The notes beneath the pieces are model-generated. The model was not told the DNA's origin. It saw only the letters and a program-made list of their open reading frames with translations, and made no database searches. From contig VZTG01010313.1 in NCBI GenBank assembly GCA_013397845.1, positions 62,001 through 126,000 on the forward strand: DNA of 64,000 nt. The letters run 5' to 3'. The translations under genes and the position numbers were made by a program. This document shows, one piece after another, positions 35,576 to 50,205 of this stretch. The DNA comes from Melanocharis versteri (Eukaryota; Chordata; Aves; Passeriformes; Melanocharitidae). Positions within the stretch are counted from its first letter, which is position 1, and each line of letters begins with the position of its first letter.

Positions 35576-38500
35576 GACTCTCAATGCCTGCCACAGTAAA
35601 TGACTAAACCACCAGTTTGGTGGTTAAACACTTATGGTATGATTGAAAAGCCCCCATGCAATCCTGTTTTGTAGAATAGAATTTGATAACAATTATATCA
35701 TTTGTTATCTGAGAGTGCCTCACAATACAGCAGAAAAAGCCCAATGAGTCTAATAAACAAATCCTGGCTTCAGTGCTTCAATGCAAATGTTTTATTTAAG
35801 TGTAGAAAGCATATTTTAAGCTTTTGATCTAGAAGACTGAAAGTCTCCACAGGAAGAATATCTGCAACTGAGCATACTGAGGGTAAGAAAAAGTGAAATA
35901 GAATCTTTTGTCAGATGCTCCTTGAAACTTTCCACCAACACAAAAGGCACAAATTTGCCTCAGAAAGATATACTCAGTCTGCATATAGAGGAAATGCTAC
36001 AAAATCTGCTTTAAGCAGCAAATTGTGTTTTGTAAGTGGTAACTACGATACATCCCAGACCCAGACAGACTCTGGCTGCAAATACATAATAACACTTGGA
36101 TATATCATGAAACTCACGGTAGAACATAACCAGTCCTGTGATAGAAAGGCTCAGGATTTCTAATTATATTGATCCTAATCACCATCACTGAATGATAAGG
36201 TATCAATTCTGAAAGACTGCTAGGACTGAAAGTGAAGCCAAAATATGTAGACCGACACAGACTGCCACCTTGTCTTAAAAGGTGAAGGATTAATATAAGA
36301 GTCACCTGCCCTAGTAATGATAGGTCAAGTGACTACTCCCCTTGACCACAGGTAAGCAATTATTCCTACAGAAGCTTTCAGTAACACAAAAAGAACAAAA
36401 AGCAGAGCCCTGAGGTTGGATTTGTTTTGATCATTTATTAAGCGTATATATGTTCCAAGAATTCTTGACTAGGGTGTCCTGCAAGCCAATAGTGACAAAC
36501 TAAAAAGGCCAACCTGAATTTGAAATTTTGACATGGTTCAGAAATTGGACATTTGCTGTGGTTTAAGCTTATCCATCCCACCTTACCCTGGATGACTGAA
36601 AAAATACCTGCCATAATCTGTCTCTCACCCATGATTTTGTTTTATGGTTCCAATACTCAGTAACATTTTTATGTTTCATAGCAGCAGGTAAGAGGCCCTC
36701 TAAAGGGATAAGGAAGCAAGTCTAGGAGACAGCAACACTGAGATTTAGGCAGTAAATCTCACCTGGGCTGTTTAAAACTCATTTGCTGTGTAAAAGCCAG
36801 ATGTTGAGAGATGTTGAACAGTTAACCAGCATTAAAGAAAGCGGCACTTTGTCACTTTTGTCATATTCTCAGAAGGTCTAAGCACTGAAGGCTGTCTCGG
36901 CAAAGCACTAACTCCTGAAGTGTAGGTAAGTTTATAATGCCTGCTTCTTCTAGGTTCCTGATGTCTACACTAAGAAAGGGATAACTGAAAGAAAGATGAA
37001 TGAAAATCAAATAAGAGAATAAACAGACATCTTCCTAGTGAAGTCTACTGATTCTGCTAACCAACAAATAAGAGAGTATCACAACTCTTTTCAAATCCTG
37101 AGATAAAAACCTACAGAAAGAAGATAACTGAGCAAGCAACCTACAAATACTTTAAACATGTCACATAGCTGAAAATCCAAACTGTAAGTAAAGAATTAAT
37201 GTACTTTGCAAGTTTCAATCTGCTTATCTGTTGAGCCAAACAGAGCTTTACGTTATTTGTTCCATTCAACAGATGCTGAATTTACTAAATGGGAAACATT
37301 AGGCTGAATGAACAAGAAATAATCACCCAGGAATGAGATATTTCCAATATACTGATTTTTATGTTGCACTCACAGCCAGATTTTCCTGAATAGCTTGAAC
37401 AAGACCTCAGAATGTCTCCCCTTATGGAAACTTAAGTGGCTTATGAGTATTAGTTGATGACAATAAGACTGTGAAAAGTTCCAAAGAAGAAATCCTATAG
37501 TCTCTTCCTAAATAAAAGCTTGAGAGTCTTTCAGCTTCAGAGACAGCCATTCCTTTGCAGTCTTCTGAAGAAAACATATGGGATCACTGGAATTTACAAT
37601 TATAGCCATGGTATCATGAAGGGCAACACAGGATAATGAGAGAAACAGCACCTCGGGCAATTCTTTTCAGCAGTCTTTATCAAGTTAAGAGTACTGTTGG
37701 CAGTGCTAATTACCAAGGGCGCTGAACTGGAATGAACCCCGCCAGATGGCACTGTGAGCTGGAAAGCCTCAGAATTAGTGTGGTTCTGATCTGGTCTGCT
37801 CTTCCTCGTCCCACGAGTTTAAATAGGAACAGATCTAGGAACGGCTAAGTTCATTACAGCTGGGTTATTTTCTGGACACGGAATGGAAGTTAAGTGTATG
37901 AAAATTCACTCTAAGTCAGGTTGCAATGACTGTACACAATGACAAGTACACCAAGCACATTTCAGTGCTGGACTGCTTCAAGAAAAGCAATGCCTCAAAC
38001 TAACTTCTAAAAAAATTGCTCAACTGGTCTTTAGCTAAACTTCTTCTACACAGACGATTTATATATTGATCCCACCTACTTTTTAATTTTACTCTTCTCA
38101 TATTGAATGCTGCCTCTTTGCTGATATAGAGGGTGAAAAAATCATCTCACTCACATTGGCACCAAATGCACTCAAAGCAAAGAGGAAATAACTGGATTGG
38201 GACAAGCTGTTAGTGACAAAAATGAGAGGGCAACAGAAGCTTGTTTCATGCTGCTTTCTAAAAAAACACAGATCACCCATACTTGAAGCCTAAAACACTA
38301 GGAAGTCTTTGGCCATCCAGGCTAAAGGCACCGACATAGAACCGAGCCTCCTTTACTCTGCATTAAGCGATGAGGATCACCAGTTCAGTGCTGTCTCAAA
38401 GGCCCTGTCTATCCGTCGCTTTTGCCCAGGTTCAAAGGCTCAGTAACAATGGGAAGGCAAAAGAGTTATGCACCAACAGAAACACGCTCCTGTTCCACCA

Positions 38501-41500
38501 GATTTATGTGTAACATCAACTTTAATTAAAACCTGGATCCCGAAATATTCTTCAGCTAGGATGAAAAAACCCCAAATGGCACAGAGACAAAGTCAAGTCT
38601 TCAACGTAGTAAAAGTTTTTGAAACAATTTTTGGAGGGGAGGTGGGGAAGGAGGAGGACTTATCACAATGCTAACAAGTAGATTCACAAACATGCTTAAG
38701 AAAAAGGTTTCTTCCTCTACTCCCTGTGCCTTTCTAAAACAGTCCAAACTTGCCATAGCAAGAAAATTCCAGGCCAGAGTTAAAACTTTGTCAAATAAAT
38801 TTTAATAATGGAGAGACAAATGTTTCAGTCAATTTTAACTTTAAAAAGAATGAGGGAAGAAAGGTTTTACTACTTACTTTGCTAAACTGCCAGTTTTTAA
38901 TGTCATATGATGTTGTCCACTAATTCTTAAACTAGAAAACTTCACTGCTTTGCTGTGCTGTCCTTCACATCTCATAAAAGTCTTCTGAAAATTTGCACCC
39001 AGAAGGTGGGTTTGCATATTAATTCATTCTTAGAAACTCATCCTACTGTTAGATTTAGATACTCTGAAAGCATTAGTTGCTTTCCATACAGTTACAGTAC
39101 TGTTCATTGGACTGTATGAACATGTTATCCCACTATCCTTTAGAAACAAAAGTATATTTATCTTCAGACACTTTTCTGGGGTGTTTTGGTATCCACATAA
39201 GGCTATGGGTAACTTCAGCTGTGGCATCCATTTAAGAACAGTAAGCTCACAGAAGTGCAGGACCCTAAAGAAGATGTAAATATAGTTGAGGCTCTACCAA
39301 CTGAAACAGCTGCTGTTTTAAAGGTGTACGTAAGAGTCAACACTATGATTTTAGTATCAGTTTCCTATGAATGAAAGCACAGGATGTGATATGTTCTGCT
39401 GACACAAACAAAAGACAAACTCTAGGAAGTGAACAGACAATCTGATCTCTGGTGATTTAAGTCAAGCTATCAAATGATCGTATCTTAGTAACACTTAACA
39501 GCTGAACACTGAGTGGTAGAGGCTATGACAGACAGATTAATAAAAAAAATTTTTGAGCTTCAAAAGGAGACACAACCTTACCTATCATCGTCTAGATGTA
39601 AAACAACATGATACCCCTTCATCCTAATGAAAAGTTGCCAAAATTCAAAGCTGTCAGATATTGCATTAGAACTTAAGAATAACTAATAAAACTAAGCCAC
39701 TGGTGGCATGTAGTAGACTAAATTAGGTAGGGTACACCTGATACACGACACCAACCAAATGGAAGGTACATTGCTACTTATCTTTACTGGCCTAAGGCAT
39801 ACACAGCAATCAAGACAAAGTCTGTGCTCAATAAATCTGATCAGATGAAGATACAGGTAAAACAAAAGCAAACAACTAACAATCAACAATGCCTGGGACT
39901 TGTAAAAGGTATCACATCTTAAAGCCTTTGAGACAGATTAAATAATTGCCTACAAAACACACTTGCCAGAAAAATCATTAGACAGAAGCCATAATTAGTA
40001 CAATATGTCATAAAGGTGAACTCTTTAGCAAATTTCTCCATCAACATTTTTATAAGGTTGTACAATTACAAATATGGCTAAGATTTTAAGTACTTTTCTC
40101 CTACTCAATTCCTGATTAATTCAGCCTTGTGAAACAAGTTATCTTCTGAAAGTAAAAGGCAGATACTGCCCTCCTGAACAGAAGGCAAAAAGCACTTAAG
40201 CATTAAAACGATGTACTAGGTTGCAATTTTATATCTGCTTTTTCTTTCAATGTTTTGTCGACAAAATTGTAGGCTTAGGCTTTACATTTACTGAAGTTGA
40301 TTTCTAGAGACCCAGTGAAGTCAAGTGAATTACAAAAAAGACCAGTTTTTCTCATTCTTACCGGCAGAACCATACTTCATGAACTGTTCACAATTAAATA
40401 TTTAAATAAACCAAAAAGATGAATATGCCACAGACCACAAGACATACAAAAAGAAGTAATGGAGTTTCAAGGATAGCAAGCTTCAGTAAGGCTTATAAAA
40501 AAAATAAACCCCAAACATTATTTTACAGCAAAGTAACAACTTAGAGGTTAAACATAGGCATTAAAATATTCATCTATGCAGAATTTCAATTCCTGGAAAG
40601 CAGCAGAGTCATCACATATATGTCAGTATGTATCACCAAAATAAATTTACTAACAATCTGAGCATTGCTTATGCAGTAACTTCAATTTATTTCTTCTTAA
40701 AGCAACTGGTTTACCACCTGTTCTTTAATAAGTATATAGCTGTATCAGCTGTTTGACTAAATATAGTTAAATCAACAGCTGGAGACGCCTTTAATTAATC
40801 CTCTGGAGTTCTTACAGGATAACTATTTTAAGAAAACAACTGCAATACAGTAACACGGTTAAGCATTAAGCATGTTAATTCCACTATATTTAGGTCTTAA
40901 AAAATACTCAAGTCAAAAGAAATGTCTTCCAGAATAGGTACAGCCTAAAAAGCAATGCAACTATGTCATTAAATACTAGAAGCAGTCAGGTGGTAAGCAA
41001 ATTTCTGCCTTGTTCTGTAATTTTCTTCACATGCTGCCTTCTCCCCCAAAAAATAACCTTAGGAAAACATTCCTGAGATTGTATGGCAGCGAAAAGTGAG
41101 TCTATCTTTTCCTTGAGCCCAAAGCAAGGCTAAATTTCAATCTAAATTTTGGTAATAATAGATGGAAAGAGCCAAGTCTCATTTTGGTAAAAGAGAAATT
41201 ATTTTCATGTCTCCTATGTGGTAATTTTCTCCTCAGTTATAATTTTCTTTGTATTATCCACACACAATTGCCATTTATCACATCCTAGAATACAGACTTT
41301 AGCCTTCATTTTTAAAAGGAATCTGAGAGGAGAAAAAAGTTATATACTACACTGAACTTCATAGACCAGGAAGAACAAGGCTGGTATTTCAAAAAGAAAT
41401 TTACAGGGTTTCTCTAAAAGCATTTTGAACTCCAGGAAGAGCAGTCCTAAACATTTTATGACCTTTGACTCTAATACCACTGAAACAACCTATTCTGACT

Positions 41501-43349
41501 TTGTGGCCGAACATTCTTTATTATCAGCAAGATAAAGGTGTCAAATCTGAATAACTTTTCTCAAGAAAACTTTAAACAACTTCCACTACCACAAAATAAC
41601 ATTGATTGCTTAATGAGAACAAATGTTCTTATTAGTTCTAAAAATCCCACACTTTAACTTCCCAATTAATATCAAAACCCATATAGAGTAATTAACACAA
41701 GATATTGAGACAATGAAATTTAAAATACTATATTAAAGTTTTCTTTAATTCAGAAACACAGAAAAATCATAACCTATGACCATCTGTGCCTGCCAGTTAG
41801 AAGGCAACTCTAAAAATACAAAAGTATGCAGAAGCAACAGTTGCCAGTAACTCCACACAGTGCGTGTCAATCAAATTACTGGCAACCTGCAAGTTTATAT
41901 GTAACACAGACACTTTATTCCGCTTATTAATTGTCTTATGTGTTTAAAAGTTGACATTTTTCATTCTTATAAAGATTGAACTATTAACATTAAACTATGA
42001 AATGAGAAAATAAACAGCTTCAAGAAGGAAAGTAATGATTCTCAAGTTTCTAATAACTGAATCCTAATTACAAATTACTAACGATATATTTGATTTTGAG
42101 CACTAGCAAACTCATTTATGTTTTTGCTTAAATGCATTTATGCAAGAAATAACCATAAGCAAAATCTGTATGTTTTCAACTGAAGAAAAATCCCCAAAAT
42201 AAATTTACTTCCACTTATTTTATAGTATTCTGTACAATGGAAACCACTTCCTAGTAAAACACTTGAAATCCATTTTCCCCACACAACTAGTTACATGGAC
42301 ATTATGGTCCAAATTAAAGAGGTGCTCTTCTGCAAACAAAGTATATGAAGACAACACCTAAAAATACAGACTTAGTTTAGGGAGCATGGAAAGAGTGAAA
42401 TGCTATCATAAATTATCTCAATTGCTAGTCATCTTACTGCATCACATCATAAAAATGCAGTTTTTATATAATCCTTTTGTTGCACAGATTAACCCGGCTC
42501 CTTAGGATGTAGTACAGTGCTGAACTACTGAATATATGCCTATTTATTTGTATTTTTTAAGATTAGCTTTATACTGTGTCTAATCTGGTGCTGTGAAATC
42601 AAGTATTTGAATGTGACTCTCCCAATAAAAAGGAATATCTTATTGCAGTTACTTGGGAAGAATAAACTTGTATCTAACTATTTCCTCCATTCTCCCACCA
42701 CCCCAATACATGCTGCAATGAAACAATTACATGGGGAGAGGCAGGAAAGAAGTAAAAGAGAGCTCTGTTGGCTTCTAGCTCCCCTTAATTTCTCAATCAG
42801 TATTCGATCACATCAGCCCATTATCTCCCAGGATAACAGCTATGATGCTACCAAATAAAATAATTCTGTTCCTCAAGTTATTCTTATCTTGTTTCAGGTA
42901 AAACCCAAGAATATTACCTACTCAAGTTGACCACATTAGAAAAGCACAATTTTTGGCTTCAAGAAGTCACAAGAACAAAAAATATTCCAAAATTGGGACT
43001 GGAGGCAGAAATCAATTTTGGGGGTTCTCCTCCTGTTTCAGGATATGAAAACAACAGTGCTGGCCACTACTGTGAAATGCAGGATCCCTTCCTGACTTGA
43101 AGCTGGATCACACAATATCACCTCTTCCCTTCAGTCACCAGAAGATTCTGTAGGCTACTTTTACAGCCCAGGAATGAAATGGAGGCTTAAAATTCCTCCT
43201 TTCTGCTAATGGGAAAGTGTATGAACTTTCCTCTACCATCTTTCATGCTGCTATGACTTCATGAGTTTCCTGCCAGCTTGTTCTTTCAGACTGTCAAAGC
43301 GTCTCTGGCAAGAAGCCCTGTGCCTCAATTCATTAACCTCTCCCTACGG

Positions 43350-44080
43350 CAGCATCATCCATGAGCATGCGGAAGGCACACTCCCTCCAATTCCGCAGGT
43401 CATTTACAAAATATCCAACTGTACACCTGAAGAACACTACGTACCACCAGCTGGACTTTGCTTCAGCAATCTGAGCAGAGCAGTCCAGCTAATTTTCTGC
43501 CCACCTTGCAGACCACCTATCCAAGCCACCTATCTCCAGTTTGTACAAATTGCCTGTGAGAGATCACATCAAACGCCTTCCAAAAGTCAAGGCAAACAAC
43601 ATCCACCATTCTCTCCCCACCTACTGAGACACTCAGTTTATCACAGAGGGCAATTAACTTGCCCTTGATAAATTCCCATCACGCTCTTGGCCTTCGTGTG
43701 CCTGAACATGGGTTCCAGGAGGATCTGCTCCATCCCCTTCCCAGAGACCATGGCCAGGCTGACCTGCCTATAGATCCCGATACTCCTTCTCACCCTCCTT
43801 GAAGATGGAGCTATGTTTGCTTTTTTTCCCCTGCTTCATCTGAAATCTCTAAAGGCAGTGACCTTTTAAAGATGAGCAAGGAAATAGCCTTGTAACAATA
43901 GCACCCAGCTCCTGCAGGATGCTGGGACGCATTGTACTCAGTCCCATAAATGCGTACACATCTAAATTGCTTAAGTGGTCCCCAGCTTGACCTGTACAGT
44001 GGGTAATACTTCAGTCTTCCAATTCTGCCATTAAACTCAGGGACCTGGGAAGTCCAAGGACAGTCCTTACCACAAAGAGG
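43350..44080 (-). mobile_element. CR1 LINE reverse transcriptase fragment
   Basis: Read on the minus strand, this is the CR1 reverse transcriptase core, degraded. A segment around 43780-43830 corresponds to the family motif ANVTPIFKKGKKEDPGNYRP (here HSSIFKEGEKEYRD), and one around 43550-43620 to the conserved KAFDTV-type region. Multiple stops are present. It lies in the same direction as AKAP9 transcription, in intron 1. Confidence 0.8.
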
Positions 44081-44149
44081 CAAAAAAAGCCTTCAATGTT
44101 GCTTCCATGTCCTTTTGTACCAGATTATTTTAAAGTCTAAGCCTCTTCA

Positions 44150-44430
44150 CCACGTTTGCCACCCACCTCAGTTTAGTACTGTCTACATATAACCACACAT
44201 TCTTTCCACTGCTAATAATGTAAATACTGAGTGACACAGGCTTTGTGAAAGACTGAATGACCACCTACTTTGAGAGGAAGCCATTAAAACAAATAACACT
44301 AAGCCAAATTTTCTATTCATTTGTAACCATGAAATGATGATTGTACCTTAACCAAGTCTTTAGTTTGCTTATAAGATGATGTCAAACAGTGTCAAAAATC
44401 TTTAATGCTTTCAGCAAGTTCTGTCGGATC
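44150..44430 (-). mobile_element. Second, older CR1/L3-like reverse transcriptase remnant
   Basis: Shows the same RT-region pattern again in the same orientation: a stretch near 44265-44300 (CTACTTTGAGAGGAAGCC) and GTCAAACAGTGTCAAAAATC followed by GCTTTCAGCAAG at 44378-44415. These match the segment also present at 43550-43600 in the neighbouring copy. It is more diverged, so probably a separate and older insertion. Confidence 0.5.
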
Positions 44431-47400
44431 AGCCCTAGTTACCTAAAGGGGGTCTCCTATTAACAGTTGGGCAGATCCCCAAGGACCTTAATGTTGACAA
44501 TTCAGAGAAGTCTGTTTCGTTTAAAGAGCAGTCTTTGCCAGTCTTTTGAGACTCCCTAATGAGTATATGCAGAATCTCACTGATAACTGCAGGATAACTG
44601 CAGCTGTGGCTACCGTGTATCATCTAGCATCAATGTGGCTTCCAGGGGGACAAGGCTGGGGATAATGAACTGTTTTTCAAAAATATGAACACTGATTAGA
44701 ATCCTACAACAAAAATCCTGACACATCTACAGAAAATTGCAGTCAGGCAACTACTACATTCTGCGGGATCCTAATCAATACTCTATTCCAGCTCCCATAG
44801 TTCCTTCCACAACACACTGCAAATAGTCAACTGCAAATTCTAATCAGTTAACTTTAAAAAACTACCATTTCTAGAGCACAGGGCTTTAAAGATACAACAG
44901 TACAGCAACACATAAAGGACTGCGCGGAAAGAATCTGTATCTGAAGAGGCTTTGTCCAGACTTCTCTAGGTAGCTAATACAAGAAAACTTAAATCACAAA
45001 AGCATTTATCATTTGTGTTGATGCTTTGAGAAAGGGGCTGCAGCATGTTTTTCCTGATCAGCAGAACTCCTGCACTGCCCAACAATGCATATTTTTCCTT
45101 CCTCCTGCATTGTGACATTTAGTCATTATACTAAATGAGGAAGAAGAGTTTATTAGATATTGGCTGAGAAGGGCTGATGAAAGCATTTTTGTATGTTAGA
45201 AAAAGCATAAACTATCGATTTACTTTAAGTCTCTATGTACTGTTTACGTTACTCTGATTCATGTAAATCTTTTTCCTCCTAAGAGGAAACAATTTAGTTG
45301 CATTTATGTAGAATACATCTACATTTTTCCTCTCCACAGCATCCTCTTTAGTGAAAACGTAGCTACGACAAAGATATGTAAAGATCAAAAATTGAGAAAA
45401 ATAAAACCCAGCAGGTAGAGGGAACATATAAAGGCACAGCAAGATCTCAAGAGTTGTGTTTGCATCTAATTTCTCATTAACCAAGAAGTCTGAAAGAAAG
45501 AGGCACCTTTAGAATGAACAGACTATGTCTAAATAAGACTTTATTAATAACCAACACAAGATCATAAATTTTTTGAAGTTGACAAACACCAACTGGCACA
45601 GAATCTGAGAGGTTACATCTTTGGCAACGAGACAATCAGCTTTTCAGATAGAGATCAATTGTTTAAATTCAGATCAAGCTAAGCAGGAACTGATAGCCAT
45701 TCCTTGTTAATAAACGCAAGTGAAGTGATGACTTCCGTCCAGGTGTCATTTCAATCTTTTCAGGAACACTGTGTTGAGTTTTCAAAGGTAAAAATTCTGG
45801 AGAATTTAGATATATTTTTAAGCAATTATTCATACACATTCTGGCCACCTCTATGCTTCAACTCTGTATAGAAACTGAACAAAACTTAAATTTTCATTTT
45901 AAGAAATGTTTGTAGTTTTGATTTTTTTCTTTTTTTAGTAAATTGCAAATACTTTAGAATAAGTCAAACTCTGTTGCGCTTCACCATTTTCCTACCTTGT
46001 TTATATCACTTTTACATTAATTCCCACCATGTGGCACGTCTAGCACTGAATGGACAGAGTGAGAATAAAGCCCACAAACTGCAGCTTGTGAGAAAGACAG
46101 CTCTGCGAGGAGCAGAGCAGACATAAGGGAAGAACCAACTGCATGAATTTCATGCTCAGTGTGCAAAGCTTGACAGGCTTGTAGTATTTTGACAGGCTTT
46201 AATCACTTTTTACACACTGCTGAATCATGAGAAAAGCAAGCTCACAAAGACATTGATATTGCTCACAAAACTGCACTTGTTTGTGGAGTCTTGGTTTTTT
46301 GTGTTTTTTTATTTTTTTTCTTAAGAAAGCTAAATTGAATTCCTGGAATATATTCCAAATAATGAAGAAAATCTAACACATCCATCTTTAAGGAGACTTG
46401 TATCAGGACATCCCTTATTTCTTTTAACACAGCAAACTAGGCTAGCTAGCACAGCCTACAACCGAACATACCAAGATAGGGTTTTCTTACCATTGTTATT
46501 GAGCATACCTGTTATAGTAAGACATTCCTCCTATATACCCTTTAATTGAAAATATATATTCTCAATATTTATTTGAATAGATGGATATGCAAATATATGG
46601 AGTTTATGTTAAATCGGCTACCTCCCTTAGACAATCAAAATGGACTCGGAAATACTTAAGTATTTTCCCCTTGTTTTGTGGTTGGATACTGGAGGTTTCT
46701 TCACAGAGAAGAGTTTAATGACAAGCAAAAAGGTCAGCAAACAAAACCAGGATTAAAGGATAACCTCTTCTATCAAATCACAGCCTACCACTGAAGTCAG
46801 ATTTGAATAAACTGTTATGCAACTTACTCTGCTTATTCTCTGGAACACCTATTTTATCAATATTTGCACTGAAACATGTTCAATCCCAGAATCCTATCTG
46901 CTCCATCTCTTCAACTCCACCAATCTTCTTGGGTCTTGCTTGCTTTGTAGTTCTAGAAATATGCTGCAATTTTGCCACAACAGTACAGTTTTCATCAAAT
47001 CTAGGCTTTCCTCTGAAAATATCACAAAAATTGTATATATTCTCTTTACCATTATTATCTCCCATTGTCAAGAATTTTAAAATCTCTTCATGTTTTGAGA
47101 TTTAGAAGCATAGTCCAGTAGACCACCTCTTAGTTTCGCCATGATGCTACAACTCAGTGTTGTTACAACTGAGATTTGATCACTCCCTCACTATCCTAAA
47201 CTTAGTGTTTGGTATCTAGAGTCTCACATTTTTTTGCCCAGCTGACAACTGTTGAATTTGTTCCATCTGGAAGTTTGCTGGGGCTCTTTTTTAGAAGAGG
47301 AGGGAAGCAGGAGAACTCATTCCATACTTCCAAGAAACTAAGAATTCTAAGAAATCTGAACATCTTTATTAATTGTTCAGTCTTTTCTCCACTGGTTGTA

Positions 47401-50054
47401 GGAAAGGTAGTCATAAAATGTTGGCTTCTCAAGAAATCATGGGAAAATGAAGATTATGGTTTCCTTCAATAAACAGGAACACCAGAACCATCAACACAAT
47501 AGGGTGTGCAACTCTTTGCAGCCAACAGACAAGCATCTCATCAACATAAATTTCAAGATCTATTTATGTTTCAGCATAGCAGTTAAAAGACTGCAATTAT
47601 CAATTGTATTTTGTTGAATTGTGGTATATTTATCGTTCCAAATTCAAAGTGACATGTCAGCTTGAAACAATACATAGAAATACAATGAAATCTCTCTCTA
47701 TGGGGCAGATATTTAAGACAGAGCTTTCAGACCCTAAATTAGGATTCTCAACTATTGCGTTAATAGTATATAATCTTATGTTGCAATATATGGTAGTTCA
47801 ACAAAGTTGGACCTACTTCAGCAACCTTATTTTCTTTTGTCCTCATTTTCATCAGATTTTTCACTATTCCAAACTCTTGAGATGCCAGAGTAACCATTAA
47901 TTATTCTGCAGTTAATACCTTTGTACATCAATATTTAAAAGCACCTAGTTGATTGGTTATTTCTTGTCAGGAAAAAAAACCAGCAGGATTTTCTGGCAAC
48001 ATCTACATATGCCAAAAAGTTCAATTTCCTTGGAGTATTAGACACACTCTACTGAAAGTTCTTTAGAATAAATTTGTGGTGGTGGTCAAGCTCATTTCCA
48101 AATAAGTACCAACAAACAAACATGTCGAGATTCTGTTATATCAGGGAAACAAATGTTGCAGTCATCTCTGTTTTGCTATTGCAACACGCATACTAAGAAA
48201 ATAAGTAGTTGGAAAGAAGACCATAGAAATGAGGGAGAGACTACTGCTAAAATGAAGAAAGTCTTGAAAGTAGGCAAAGAGCAACTTTGTGCTTTCCTTT
48301 CTGTAATTCCTCCTCCTCCTTACACAAAGAACCAGAAAACATTTTAAATTGCATTTTTACAATGCCATTTCTTGCTTTCACAGTGCTACTAACAATACTG
48401 TGTTGACTTATTTCTCTATTTTTGTGAAATTCACTAGCATTTTGGATTAAAGAACAATTCTCTCTAAACTGGCAAAAGAACAAAGATTATTTTGAAGTGA
48501 TATTTCTCTAGCATTCACAGAAGAAAACAAGTATAAATTACAGCTCATTCTAACTTACACCACTATTGGAAAGTGGAAAGCTACTTTAAAGACTTGAACA
48601 AAAGGATATATTGATAATAACATCTAAAACCATTAATCAATCCCCGTATCAAAAGCAAGAACATATCTCTGGAATGAGGGAAATGGAGATCAAAACAACG
48701 ATATGAAAAAAAAACCACACTTGGAAACAGGAAGACTTCTAGCAGTTCCAATTTAAAAGAGAATTGAAATCCCAGACTTAAATTCAAACACCTTTTTTTT
48801 TAACAAATACCCAATAGATTCCACAATAAAATTTGAACACATGCGAAAAAATTAAATTTTCTTTTTATTTTTTTAAAGCAAAAAAAAGAACACTGAGTAA
48901 AGTGTAATGAGCTGGTAGCTCTATTGTCCTCAAAAGAAAAATTAAACTAGTCACACCAATTTTTCTGCTATTAGTCGTACAAAGTGTCTTGAAAATGGTC
49001 TCACAGATTTCTATTTGATTTCTCACCCAAGCTTATGTACCACCCCAGAAGCAATCAATTATCTAGACAGAATACATTTACATCTCAAATGTATATAAAT
49101 ATTTTTTTCTACAATACAACATAGGTATCATCCACTGTTTTGAACAAAAATAAATGCATGCACAACAAGCTGAACACATCACACTTTGTTCCTTTCTCAC
49201 CTCTACCCAATTTCTGTCCTATCTTCTTTTACTCAAAAAAGTTTTAAAACCACATGTTTTCTCTCCAGGGCAATGTTCAGTCCTTACAGCTGTGATTTTC
49301 TCTGCAACGAAAAGTAAGCTTTTAAGCTTACTCATGTTCATAATCAAAATATACACACGCATTTCCACATACCTCCTATTATTTGCATTTAAAATTGACA
49401 GAGAAGCAAAGGAGCGAGCAGACTGAAGTCTGTAAACAAAAAGAAGCCAAACCCCACAAGTTCAGAAGGACCTAGAAAAAGCTTAGCAAAACAATAAAAG
49501 AATGCCTAGGAACTAGATACAGACTTGATACACACTTCTGAGGATCTTCATGTGCAAGAAAAAGGGCTCCTTCAAATAAACTGTTCTTCATTATAATAGT
49601 TCTTCATAGTTTCACTATACTCCCGAGCCAAAGCTTTCCCACACCTTTCCAGGAAACTCTTAAGAGATCCAGTTGCCTCCTCTCTTGTTCGTTAACACAC
49701 ACCAGCATCTTCAGATATAGACGAAGCACCACTGCCATGCTGTGAACTTTTAACTCAAAAAGCTTCTTCTGTCCATAATTTATGAAGAGTGACCACGATG
49801 ACTAGGGCTTTTTGATTAAATCAGCACTTTGTGATATGGCAAATATGACTTCTTTTAAGAGAAAAGCAGACTAGGAAAATGAAGACTGAAAAGTAAATTC
49901 TTCCTTCCATAATTCCACTTATTTTTGCTCAAGTTATTTGAGGCAGACAGGATAAACAAAATGAACAGTCTACCCTTGAAAGCAAAAGATGATGTGTTAG
50001 TAGCCCAGCTATTTAATGACATGTAAGTTTTAGACCTATTTAATTTGAATGACC

Positions 50055-50205
50055 CTCAAATTAGCTCAGTTGGTTAGAGCATGGTGCTGATAACACCAAG
50101 GGTGTGGGTTCAATCCCCGTACGTAACTATCTTAAGTCACTTAAGAGTTGAACTTCATGATCTTTGTAGATCCTTTTCAACTCAGAATATTCTGTGATCT
50201 GTGAC
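50055..50205 (+). mobile_element. tRNA-Ile-derived SINE with CR1-like tail (TguSINE1-like)
   Basis: The head is tRNA-Ile related: A box TAGCTCAGTTGG (50062-50073), a perfect anticodon stem TGGTG/CACCA around loop CTGATAA (anticodon GAT, 50089-50091), and B box GGTTCAATCCC (50107-50117). The acceptor stem (CTCAAAT against ACGTAAC) does not pair, so it is not a functional tRNA gene. The tail at 50145-50204 carries a CR1-like 3' end (GTTGAACTTCATGATC, then TCCTTTTCAACTCAGAATAT and TCTGTGA). This is the structure I recall for zebra finch TguSINE1. It lies antisense to AKAP9. Confidence 0.8.

Noticed and set aside
43261..43668. A 135-codon plus-strand open frame
   Set aside because: It is the antisense strand of a CR1 reverse transcriptase fragment.
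50055..50128. A tRNA-Ile (GAT) gene
   Set aside because: The A and B boxes and the anticodon stem are good, but the acceptor stem does not pair and a CR1-like tail follows. It is the head of a SINE.
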